Below are positions 18,952 through 26,705 of a stretch of DNA of 64,000 bases, piece after piece. Each line of letters begins with the position of its first letter. The stretch's first letter is position 1. Origin of the DNA: an uncultured Duncaniella sp. (GTDB lineage Bacteria; Bacteroidota; Bacteroidia; Bacteroidales; Muribaculaceae); assembly GCA_910578515.1 (NCBI GenBank), contig CAJTQR010000002.1:558001-622000 (forward strand), given 5' to 3'. Both the position numbers and the translations under genes were made by a program. The notes under the pieces are model-generated. The model was given only the letters and a program-made list of their open reading frames with translations, was not told where the DNA came from and ran no database searches.

Positions 18952-18975
18952 GCAATATTAACAATCCTCACGTCA
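18936..18975 (-). promoter_or_regulatory. Hairpin enclosing the start codon of the ClC gene
   Basis: In the mRNA, acgtgaggatt just before the start pairs perfectly with aatcctcacgt formed by codons 2-5 (plus coordinates 18963-18973 with 18938-18948); two outer pairs extend it. The ATG sits at the edge of the 14-nt loop. The structure would hide the ribosome-landing region. Confidence 0.6.
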
Positions 18976-19021
18976 GTTGGGTTTATCGGTTATTTAAAAA
19001 CAACCGTATGGCTTTTTTTTC

Positions 19022-19453
19022 TCATTCAATTTCCGCCTGCGACATTTCGTCGTATTGCTCCCAATCGGGGTCGTTCTCGGTGTAGATGGTCAGTGGCAGG
19101 AGGGGGAATGAGGCAAGAGCTTCGTTGAGTTTGCGTCCGAATATGTGGGTGCTCAGTGAGTAGAATATCCAGTCACGCTGGTCGTCGCCGGTGAAGATGC
19201 CGGTCAATACCGCTACAGGGTCTTTACGGAATTCATTCTGCAATGCTTCCTGTACCTCTTCCATGAGTTGTGATGTGGCGGTGTCGGGCATGCCGTTTGC
19301 ATCGCCTTCGTATTTCCAGGTGACTTCGATGCGGATTTTAAAGCGCTCATTGGAGCGGAATTTTTCAATATCTTTGCGTCCTGTCACCATGATTAGGCGA
19401 CCTGATTCACTTTCGGTGGGGGCTGTCCACCAGTTGCCGGTTTCGGGTGTCAT
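19022..19453 (-). CDS. DUF695-like protein
   Basis: A 143-residue soluble protein with no signal peptide. The end (ENDPDWEQYDEM) resembles the DUF695 family, whose members have a conserved DW..Y.. ending and unknown function. The start (MTPETGNWWTAPTESESG) and a strand pattern RFKIRIEVTWKY suggest an alpha/beta fold. It is 24 bp downstream of the DUF6155-like gene and probably shares its transcript. No catalytic motif is evident. Confidence 0.6.
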   Translation of the reverse strand: MTPETGNWWTAPTESESGRLIMVTGRKDIEKFRSNERFKIRIEVTWKYEGDANGMPDTATSQLMEEVQEALQNEFRKDPVAVLTGIFTGDDQRDWIFYSLSTHIFGRKLNEALASFPLLPLTIYTENDPDWEQYDEMSQAEIE

Positions 19454-19477
19454 ATTAGCGGATGGGTGTATAGTGGG

Positions 19478-20008
19478 TTAATGGAGTTCGAGTTGAAAAC
19501 GGTAGAGAGAGTCGAGCAAAGTCTCGCGCAGGGGATTCTTGTAGTATTTGAAATCATTCATGCCGTTGAGGACCTTTGTGATTCTCGGGAGATATTCATC
19601 AAGGAGCATCCGGGGCTTCAGATAAGCAAGAGTCTCGACAAAGAACTTATTGATGGCTTCGTTTGTGGAGTCCTTGAACCAGTCGTTGGCAGCCACGGTG
19701 CATAATTCGGTAATTATATAGACCATTAATTCGGCTATAGCCTCATCGCCAGGTTCAATGACTGTGAATTTCTTGAGGATGGCTCTGATTTTCGGAATGC
19801 GCGGACGGTGGGCACGACGCGCATAGCGGTGTATTTCTTTCGACAGTGGTTTCTTGTATTCCTCGAGCTTTGCCGTGACGTCAGGATTGGCGAAAAAGTC
19901 AAGCAGCTCCTTAGCCTCCTTGCTTTTGCCGTAGACGTCAAGGAGGAGTTCACGTAATTGCGCCGCATCGAAATCAGCTATAGCTTTCTTTACCGTAGTC
20001 TTGCTCAT
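19478..20008 (-). CDS. DUF6155-like protein
   Basis: A 176-residue, mostly helical, Lys-rich cytoplasmic protein starting at MSKTTVKKAIADFDA. A longer frame to 20065 exists but the added residues are unlike the family. Features include LRELLLDVYGKSKEAKELLDFF and a PRIPKIRAILKKF basic segment. The fold resembles the DUF6155 family of Bacteroidetes; function unknown. It begins a two-gene unit with the DUF695-like gene. Confidence 0.6.
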   Translation of the reverse strand: MSKTTVKKAIADFDAAQLRELLLDVYGKSKEAKELLDFFANPDVTAKLEEYKKPLSKEIHRYARRAHRPRIPKIRAILKKFTVIEPGDEAIAELMVYIITELCTVAANDWFKDSTNEAINKFFVETLAYLKPRMLLDEYLPRITKVLNGMNDFKYYKNPLRETLLDSLYRFQLELH

Positions 20009-20111
20009 AAGTAATAAATATGATGAGCCTGTAAAAGTCTGTAACGTGGCGTATGGTCCTGACAATGACCATGCGTTGTGTTTTTTACAGTGCCCTTATT
20101 ATGATTAACGG

Positions 20112-20168
20112 AAAAAACAGCAATCCGGATGTACAGATGTAAAAATTTTGTACGTCCGGACTTCTGTT
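20112..20168 (-). terminator. Terminator of dsbD
   Basis: On the minus strand a 12-bp stem (one mismatch) flanked by an outer aacag/ctgtt pair is followed by TTTTTCC, 24 bases after the dsbD stop. Confidence 0.65.
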
Positions 20169-20191
20169 GTTTCAATGTAGCAGTTTGATGC

Positions 20192-22267
20192 TTATTTCTT
20201 GTATCCCTTTATGCCTTTTTCAAGGAATTTAGAGAAACGGGGGATGTTTTCATCGTAGGAGAACGGACCGGAAAGGAGTTCGCCTTCGTTGTCGAGGATT
20301 ACATAGTAAGGCTGGGCGTTGGCATTGAATTTGTAACGCTGCAGATAGCTCCACTTGTCGCCATAAGTGCGGAGGGTGACTTCCTTACCATATTCCTCAA
20401 CCACCATCGGTTCGGGAAGTTTGGTCTTTTCGTCAACCATAAGCTTTATTACTACGAAATTGTCCTCAATCATTGCTTTGACGTTTGATTCGTCAAGCAC
20501 GGCACCTTCCATCTTACGGCAGTTCACGCATCCGAAGCCAGAGAAGTCGATGAGCACCGGTTTGCCTGCTTCGGCAGCCACTTTCATACCTTCCTCGAAG
20601 TCATCATACTCCTTGAATCCGTCGCCGTAAAGGTTGAAATCCTGAGTGAACAACGGCGGAACGAATGCGCTCACACCCTTGAGAGGTGCACCCCATAGAC
20701 CGGGGATGAGGTAGACAGTAAATGAGAGAGAGGCAAGCGCGAGGAAGAAACGTCCTACACCAACGCTGCTGTCGGCAGGTCCGTAGTGGGCGAAATTGAA
20801 TTTTCCGAGCAGATACAGACCGAGCAGAAGGAATATGACAATCCAGAGAGCCAGGAATGCTTCACGGTCAAGTATATGCCATCCGTAAGCAAGGTCAGCC
20901 ACGGAGAGGAATTTGAGAGAAAGAGCAAGTTCAACAAAGCCAAGCACCACTTTGAGTGTGTTCATCCAGCCACCTGAACGAGGTGCTGCCTGAAGCATGG
21001 TCGGGAACATGGCGAAAAGCATGAACGGGAGAGCGAGTGCGGTGGAGAAACCAAGCATACCGATGGCAGGACCCCAAAGGTTGCCTAAAGAGGCAGCTTC
21101 GACAAGGAGTGTGCCGATGATGGGACCGGTGCATGAGAAAGACACAAGGGTCAATGTGAACGCCATGAAGAAGATGGAGAGGAGACCGGTGGTACGCTCG
21201 GCAGTAGCATCCATCTTATTTGACCATGAGGCGGGAAGCTTGATGTCAAACGCTCCGAAGAACGATATCGCGAACACTACGAGGAGAAGGAAGAATATAA
21301 TGTTGCATGTCGCAGATGTGGAGAGTGCATTCAGTGAACTTGCACCGAAAATACCTGTAATGAGCAGACCGAGCGCTACGTATATCACGATGATTGAGAG
21401 TCCGTAGATACAAGCGTCGGTGATTGACTTGCTGCGGTCCTTGCCTTTCTTGAGGAAGAAGCTTACAGTCATAGGTATCATGGGCCATACGCAAGGTGTG
21501 AACAGAGCCACCAATCCACCAAGGAAGCAGGTAAAGAAAATGTACCAGAGAGAGGTGGATGAGAAATCCTCAGCCTGGCTTTCTTCATCGTAGGTCACTG
21601 GCGCCCAAAGTTTATCAGCATTATCGGCGGTGGCAGCGACAGCGGGAGCGCTGACACTGTCGGGAAGAAGAGCTACGGAATCCGCAGCGGCATTGTCGGG
21701 TGCGGTCGGGGTAGCTTCCTCTGCTTTTGCCTCGCTGTCGGCTTTTGAGCTTTCAGCTTCAGGCTTTACCGCTTCGGCAGCTTTAGGAGTGTCGTTAACC
21801 TTGATTTTTGCTGTGCCGGTGAGGTTGAAAGAGGTTCGTGACGGTGGAATGCAGTTCTCATCGTTACAAGCCGAACATACAATTTCGACATCTATCTTGA
21901 ATTCCGGTTTAGTTGCGGTGAATTTCTGTGTGATTGTGACTCCTTGCGACCACCAAGCAAGCTCTGCGTCAAACATATCGTCATGCTGGCGGTGAGGCGC
22001 TTTTGACGGAGTGATTCCACCGTTGAGGGTCACGCCATCGAGAGTTGGAAATGAAACTTCAAGAGGCTGCGGACCAATGTCAGGATTTATGTCGTGGGAA
22101 TACATGTGCCAACCACCGCTGATATTGGCGGTGAGGACAACTTCGCCAGTCATGTCGCCGGTCATGTCGATTTTGGCAGACCAACGCACCGGGTTCATTA
22201 TCTGAGCCAGGGAGACACTAACCGTAAATAGAATTAATGATACTAAGAGTGAAACTCTCTTTTTCAT
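20192..22267 (-). CDS. dsbD: Thiol:disulfide interchange protein DsbD
   Basis: A 691-residue inner-membrane protein moving electrons from cytoplasmic thioredoxin to the periplasm. After a signal peptide (1-21), the periplasmic DsbD-alpha domain has the pair-bearing motif CSACNDENCIPP near 135. A Pro/Ala/Glu-rich linker (about 155-225) follows. The central domain has eight hydrophobic helices with the first redox Cys in FTPCVWPMIPM and the second in FSCTGPIIG. The C-terminal thioredoxin domain carries CVNC at 580-583. Domain order and all expected cysteines are intact. It may reduce the TlpA-like proteins encoded in this window (inference). Confidence 0.92.
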   Translation of the reverse strand: MKKRVSLLVSLILFTVSVSLAQIMNPVRWSAKIDMTGDMTGEVVLTANISGGWHMYSHDINPDIGPQPLEVSFPTLDGVTLNGGITPSKAPHRQHDDMFDAELAWWSQGVTITQKFTATKPEFKIDVEIVCSACNDENCIPPSRTSFNLTGTAKIKVNDTPKAAEAVKPEAESSKADSEAKAEEATPTAPDNAAADSVALLPDSVSAPAVAATADNADKLWAPVTYDEESQAEDFSSTSLWYIFFTCFLGGLVALFTPCVWPMIPMTVSFFLKKGKDRSKSITDACIYGLSIIVIYVALGLLITGIFGASSLNALSTSATCNIIFFLLLVVFAISFFGAFDIKLPASWSNKMDATAERTTGLLSIFFMAFTLTLVSFSCTGPIIGTLLVEAASLGNLWGPAIGMLGFSTALALPFMLFAMFPTMLQAAPRSGGWMNTLKVVLGFVELALSLKFLSVADLAYGWHILDREAFLALWIVIFLLLGLYLLGKFNFAHYGPADSSVGVGRFFLALASLSFTVYLIPGLWGAPLKGVSAFVPPLFTQDFNLYGDGFKEYDDFEEGMKVAAEAGKPVLIDFSGFGCVNCRKMEGAVLDESNVKAMIEDNFVVIKLMVDEKTKLPEPMVVEEYGKEVTLRTYGDKWSYLQRYKFNANAQPYYVILDNEGELLSGPFSYDENIPRFSKFLEKGIKGYKK

Positions 22268-22355
22268 ACAAATATTGGGGTTATTTTGATGTTTTGATAA
22301 AAGATTCAGGTCGGGAGGAAAGTGCCGTTTTAAACAGCGTAGATTTTTCAGAGTG

Positions 22356-22385
22356 CAAAATTACTTAAAATAAAGAAGATACCAA
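22356..22385 (-). promoter_or_regulatory. Promoter of dsbD
   Basis: On the minus strand TTG (22383-22385) is 19-20 bp from TAATTTTG (22356-22363), about 90 bases before the dsbD start. It lies in the 348-base gap 22268-22615, which otherwise holds only the GH105 terminator and a 9-bp hairpin at 22575-22597. Confidence 0.6.
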
Positions 22386-22535
22386 TGTGTTTGTAACAAG
22401 AATGTGACTATATGCGACCCCTAATAGTGTTATATCTGCTTATGGATTGTTAAGTAACTCAAAATTTCATTGATATGGGATGATGAGCTTAATCCCCATC
22501 GTGCTCACCTGTGGATTCCGAGAGATAGGGGTAAG

Positions 22536-22564
22536 AAAAAGGCAGTGGTGGTGACCACTGCCTT
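22536..22564 (-). terminator. Terminator of the GH105-GH106 operon
   Basis: On the minus strand an 11-bp perfect stem (aaggcagtggt/accactgcctt, 4-nt loop) is followed by TTTTT, about 50 bases after the GH105 stop. Confidence 0.8.
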
Positions 22565-22615
22565 GGGTGAATGTGGAATGTGAACCTATCACATTCCGTA
22601 TGTGTACAGGATAGG

Positions 22616-23752
22616 TTATTTAATCTTGTATACTTCAGAGCCGGCGAGGAGGAAGCAGCCAGTGCCGAAGTCATCGAAGTCAGGAACTGAATCGTATGCT
22701 ACGGGCTGACCATCCTTAGGTTCCTTACCGGTACCCTGAACATAGCCGAGGTAGCCGTTTTCATGAACAGCGTCGTTAACCATAGCGTTCCATGCTTTGG
22801 TCACAACGGGAAGGTATTTCTCACGGTCGAGGATACCATTGTTGATGCCATAAGCCATGCCGTAAACGAAGAGTGCTGTACCAGTGAGCTCTTTGCCACC
22901 GAAGTTGCTTTCATCATGAAGGCTCACATTCCAGAAACCGTCTTTACGCTGGCATTTCACGAGAGCCTCGCACATATCCTTGAGGTCTTTTTCGTATGCG
23001 GCGCGATGGGGGTCGTCGGCAGGAATATCCTGAAGAGCACGCACGAGAGCTGCAACTACCCAACCGTTACCACGTGACCAGTAGCAGTTTTTGCCATTAG
23101 GTTCTTTGTAAGGGGGCACGAAGTCTGCATCACGCCACCAGAGACCTTCTTTTTCATTGTAGAGACCACCGGCGAGGGTGTTGCGGGTCCATTGGTACAT
23201 ATCCCATGCTTTCTCTGCATAACGGGGGTCACCAGTGGTGCGGCTCAGCTTGGTAAGCACCGGCATACCCATCTGAATGGCGTCAATCCATGTCCAGTCA
23301 TCCACCTGAGGGGTGTTGACAAGCATGTTCATTGTGCCTTTTGTCTTGGTGAGCATGTAGGGCTCAGGAGTGAGATTATAGAGGTCGATGTAAGTCTGTG
23401 CAGCGCAATAGTTGTCAGCATTGCGTGTTGTGGTGTCATCGCGGCGCATTCCCCATTTGTGCTTGTCGGCCCAATCGTAGGCGTAATCGTAGTAGCGGTT
23501 GTCAGGGTAGATGGAATGGAGAGCCATCAGACCTTCGAAATATATGCCACGGGTCCAGATGTTAGCTTCATATACTTTCTTACGTGAGTAGTAAGGGATT
23601 CCGAGATATGGGTCCGGATGCTTGCGCATGTAGTGGTCGTTTACCTTGATTAAGGTTTTCAACGTTTTTTCGCGAGGAGGCAGTTGCTCAGTGGCGCCGA
23701 AAACGGGCACAGCCATGAGCGCAGTCAAGGCGAGAAGTACTAATTTTTTCAT
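22616..23752 (-). CDS. GH105 unsaturated rhamnogalacturonyl/glucuronyl hydrolase
   Basis: A 378-residue secreted (alpha/alpha)6 barrel enzyme that removes the unsaturated uronic acid left by pectin lyases. A signal peptide (1-19) precedes the domain. Family landmarks are YEANIWTRGIYFEGLMAL, DNYCAAQTYIDLY, the catalytic-Asp segment DDWTWIDAIQMGMPVL near 148, and YWSRGNGWVVAAL near 225. Length fits YteR/RhiN relatives. It is the last gene of a minus-strand operon with GH106 and an (alpha/alpha)6 lipoprotein, consistent with rhamnogalacturonan-I breakdown. Periplasmic location is expected. Confidence 0.88.
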   Translation of the reverse strand: MKKLVLLALTALMAVPVFGATEQLPPREKTLKTLIKVNDHYMRKHPDPYLGIPYYSRKKVYEANIWTRGIYFEGLMALHSIYPDNRYYDYAYDWADKHKWGMRRDDTTTRNADNYCAAQTYIDLYNLTPEPYMLTKTKGTMNMLVNTPQVDDWTWIDAIQMGMPVLTKLSRTTGDPRYAEKAWDMYQWTRNTLAGGLYNEKEGLWWRDADFVPPYKEPNGKNCYWSRGNGWVVAALVRALQDIPADDPHRAAYEKDLKDMCEALVKCQRKDGFWNVSLHDESNFGGKELTGTALFVYGMAYGINNGILDREKYLPVVTKAWNAMVNDAVHENGYLGYVQGTGKEPKDGQPVAYDSVPDFDDFGTGCFLLAGSEVYKIK

Positions 23753-23804
23753 AGAATAATGAAATGTGAGATTATTAATTACTGATGTTTATTATCTGGG
23801 TTAG

Positions 23805-23827
23805 CAGGGCTGTCTTGAACAGCCCTG
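23805..23827 (-). terminator. Intra-operon hairpin
   Basis: A 9-bp GC-rich perfect stem (cagggctgt/acagccctg, 5-nt loop) lies between GH106 and GH105. No T-run follows on the minus strand, so it may stabilise mRNA ends rather than terminate. Confidence 0.4.
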
Positions 23828-23840
23828 TTATAGAAAGCCA

Positions 23841-26633
23841 TCACTTGGAGAGGGTGAGAGGGATTAGAGTAACTGTAGAGTTAAGACCTGAAGGAACAGT
23901 GTCCCAGTCGCCAAAGCTGAACTGTCGTTCATTTGTAACGCTTGCGATATTGGCATCCTTGAATATGCGCCATTTCACACCACGTCGTTCGTAGTCGGCT
24001 ATGCGGTTTGCCTGAAGGTTGGTGACGTCGATTTCAAGTTTGTTCTCACCCTTGCGGAGCCATTTCCCGATTTCAAGACGGAAAGGTACATTCCAGGCAG
24101 TGCCGGCATACTCGCCGTTGACGTATACACGTGCGCTTTCGCGCACATCTCCCAAGTCAAGCATCCATTCGTCGGCTGCTTGCGGGTCAGGAAGATTGAA
24201 TGTGACGGTGTAACGACCGGTAGCAACATTTATCTTTGCATTCGGGTCGGAGAGAGAAGTCCATGGGATGAGTGAATCGGTGGCGAATACGGTCTTTATT
24301 TCAGGCTGGCTTTCAGGGAATGATACGCTCCATCCTTCGGCAAGCTGAATTGGTGTTCCGGTTTCTTCCACATATTTCCACGCAGGGGCAGAGACTGCGG
24401 TGGGGAAAGTCTTGAGCAGAAGAGATTCGCCGGGAGCAAGCTGTAGGCGCACCTGGGTGTTGCCTTCGGCATCCTTGCGGAGCTGAGCCATGCCTGATTT
24501 TCTTGTCACAGGGTCGAAGATTTCAGCAGACTCTGCATCGGTGGCAAGGGTAACCCAACCGTTGATTGGAGAGTTTGTGAGCATTGAGATGAAGTAGTTG
24601 TGACCATTCGCCTCATTGGTGCGACGTATCATCATGGCATGGTTCTCGGTGCGGAGTGTTTCGGGCTTCACGCCGGTGAGAGGCAGAGTCGAAGCGAAAT
24701 CCGGACCGGTGATAAACTGACCTTTACCTTCCTTGACGGTTGTGGGTTTGGATGAGGTCCCGGGGAGACGTGATGCAAGTTTGCTGAACTCCTTGCGACG
24801 CTGTTCGAGATGTCCGAATCCCGGTACATCTTCGGGCTGTGAACCTACGAATACAATAGTCGCACCCTGCTCGGCAAGAGCGATGAGGCGGGATAGGGTG
24901 GAGGGTTGCATGAGTTTCACAGGGGGCACCACCACTGCTTTGTATCGGGCATTGCCCTCGCCGCTGACGCTTCCGTCGGGGTTGACGTGCAGTGATTCAA
25001 GAAGTTTGTCGGATACATAGTCGACATCGTAGCCTGCATCTATGATTTCGTTCACAGCACGTTTTACTTCCGGCATTCGCTGGTCCATCTTGTGGATATC
25101 GAACATCAGATATGGTGCTCCTCCCTGCTGGTACCATATATCTTCCAAGGGGAAGTAGAGCAGGAAGTCATTGTCAGGCTCGCCTGCAGTCAGGAATGCC
25201 TGACAACGGGTGATGTATTTGAACAGTTCGCCGGCATCATTCCAGATGGAATTGGTGGGCGACATGTTGATTGACGCATAGAACATCCAACCGGGAAAAT
25301 CAACACCCTTGGGTGAGTAGGGTGAGCCATGGAAATAAGCATGGTTCACACCCGAGCAGAGCATCTGGTCAATTTCGGGCTTACAGCGGGCCAGCGATGT
25401 GCGGAAGTGCTGGGTAAGCCATGTCAGAGTCTCGGCAGAGGTGAGTTTTTTACCGGTCACATGGGCTGCAGAGGATGCAAATTTAAGCACCGCAGGGTCG
25501 GCGTCGCTCGGACGGGAGGCTCCGTTGCGTATAAGTCCGGGAATGTCAAAGTCGGTCTGACCGAAGGATTCGCATTCGGGGATGTCGACCGCGGCATAAA
25601 GGTCGATGATGTTGGTAGGTGAACCGTGCGACTGGTTGCGTATGCGCGCCCCCTTTTTATTTGCCCAGTCAGTCCAAACCTTGGTGAAGTTCTCATACAG
25701 CATCCTACCGAGGGTGCTGCGGTAGTCTCGGAGCACACGTGCGCGGAGGTCGGAGTGCTGGTCGGCAGCGGCAAATTCCGGCAGATAAAGCTGGAGCTTG
25801 TAACCGTGTTCACGCTCGAACTCATCGAATAGTTTTTCGTCCCAGTCAGAGCCATATACTTCGTATGAGTCATTGAAGAAGGTGTTGGGCAATATATTGT
25901 CGCGACCTTCAAACGCACGGTCAAATTTGGCAAGATAATTCTTTACGGCAATGCTGTCGTAGTGGTTTAGTACATAACCTTCACCACCGGGAGCTGCGCG
26001 TTTCACTTTTTGGAAAGTGCGGCCAGAGAATAGGGCATATATTTTCCAGTCGCCTTTGGGGGCTTTCCAGTTGAGGAGCGAATCTTTGCCGACATATTTT
26101 GTCACATCGATACGCTTGTCGCCGTTGGCGGCAACAACAGCCTGAAGTGTGGCTACTTTTTGCTGCCGTGGGTCGTTGACGCGGATTTTCTCTTTCAGCT
26201 TTTTACCACCCTGGAGATTCCATGTCTCTATTATTTGCTTCTGGGCGCTTTCGTCAGTAGTGATTTCAGGACCGCCGAATGGCCATCCTGTGCCGTTGTT
26301 CATGTCAATCTGCAGTCCAAGACGGTCGCCCTCCTTGATAGTATAGGCAAGCATATCCATCCATTTGGGCGAGAGATATATGATATCGTTGGCTTCGTTG
26401 CCTTGAACGCCATAGATGGGGGTGATTTCAACACCACCCATTCCTTTCTTTGCAAATTCTTCAAGGTTGAATGTGAGACCTTCAGGGTCCACGGCGCTTC
26501 CGAGCCACCACCAGCGGGTGAATGGACGATTTTCCACAGTCTCAGGATACCAGTCGGTGACATCGGCACTCATGGTCATGGCTCCGGCTGCAATCAGTGT
26601 GGCGAAAGCGATGAATCTGTTATATAGTTTCAT
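23841..26633 (-). CDS. GH106 alpha-L-rhamnosidase
   Basis: A 930-residue secreted enzyme. After a signal peptide (1-23), the protein shows the GH106 start pattern RPFTRWWWLGSAVDPEGL, then GMGGVEITPIYG, a (beta/alpha)8-like core with NGTGWPFGGPEI, and NTFFNDSYEVYGSDWDEK, which carries candidate acidic residues. The C-terminal 180 residues are a galactose-binding-like beta sandwich (GRYTVTFNLPDP, DLGDVRESARVYVNGEYAGTAW). Length is typical of GH106. It removes terminal rhamnose from pectin side chains or backbone oligomers. It follows the upstream (alpha/alpha)6 lipoprotein gene by 72 bp and is followed by GH105 after 88 bp. Confidence 0.85.
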   Translation of the reverse strand: MKLYNRFIAFATLIAAGAMTMSADVTDWYPETVENRPFTRWWWLGSAVDPEGLTFNLEEFAKKGMGGVEITPIYGVQGNEANDIIYLSPKWMDMLAYTIKEGDRLGLQIDMNNGTGWPFGGPEITTDESAQKQIIETWNLQGGKKLKEKIRVNDPRQQKVATLQAVVAANGDKRIDVTKYVGKDSLLNWKAPKGDWKIYALFSGRTFQKVKRAAPGGEGYVLNHYDSIAVKNYLAKFDRAFEGRDNILPNTFFNDSYEVYGSDWDEKLFDEFEREHGYKLQLYLPEFAAADQHSDLRARVLRDYRSTLGRMLYENFTKVWTDWANKKGARIRNQSHGSPTNIIDLYAAVDIPECESFGQTDFDIPGLIRNGASRPSDADPAVLKFASSAAHVTGKKLTSAETLTWLTQHFRTSLARCKPEIDQMLCSGVNHAYFHGSPYSPKGVDFPGWMFYASINMSPTNSIWNDAGELFKYITRCQAFLTAGEPDNDFLLYFPLEDIWYQQGGAPYLMFDIHKMDQRMPEVKRAVNEIIDAGYDVDYVSDKLLESLHVNPDGSVSGEGNARYKAVVVPPVKLMQPSTLSRLIALAEQGATIVFVGSQPEDVPGFGHLEQRRKEFSKLASRLPGTSSKPTTVKEGKGQFITGPDFASTLPLTGVKPETLRTENHAMMIRRTNEANGHNYFISMLTNSPINGWVTLATDAESAEIFDPVTRKSGMAQLRKDAEGNTQVRLQLAPGESLLLKTFPTAVSAPAWKYVEETGTPIQLAEGWSVSFPESQPEIKTVFATDSLIPWTSLSDPNAKINVATGRYTVTFNLPDPQAADEWMLDLGDVRESARVYVNGEYAGTAWNVPFRLEIGKWLRKGENKLEIDVTNLQANRIADYERRGVKWRIFKDANIASVTNERQFSFGDWDTVPSGLNSTVTLIPLTLSK

Positions 26634-26705
26634 TAATTCGGGTTAATGATTTTAGAGATTGGGATAAAAACAATCTGTTTGGATAGATAATGGTGGAGAG
26701 GCGGA

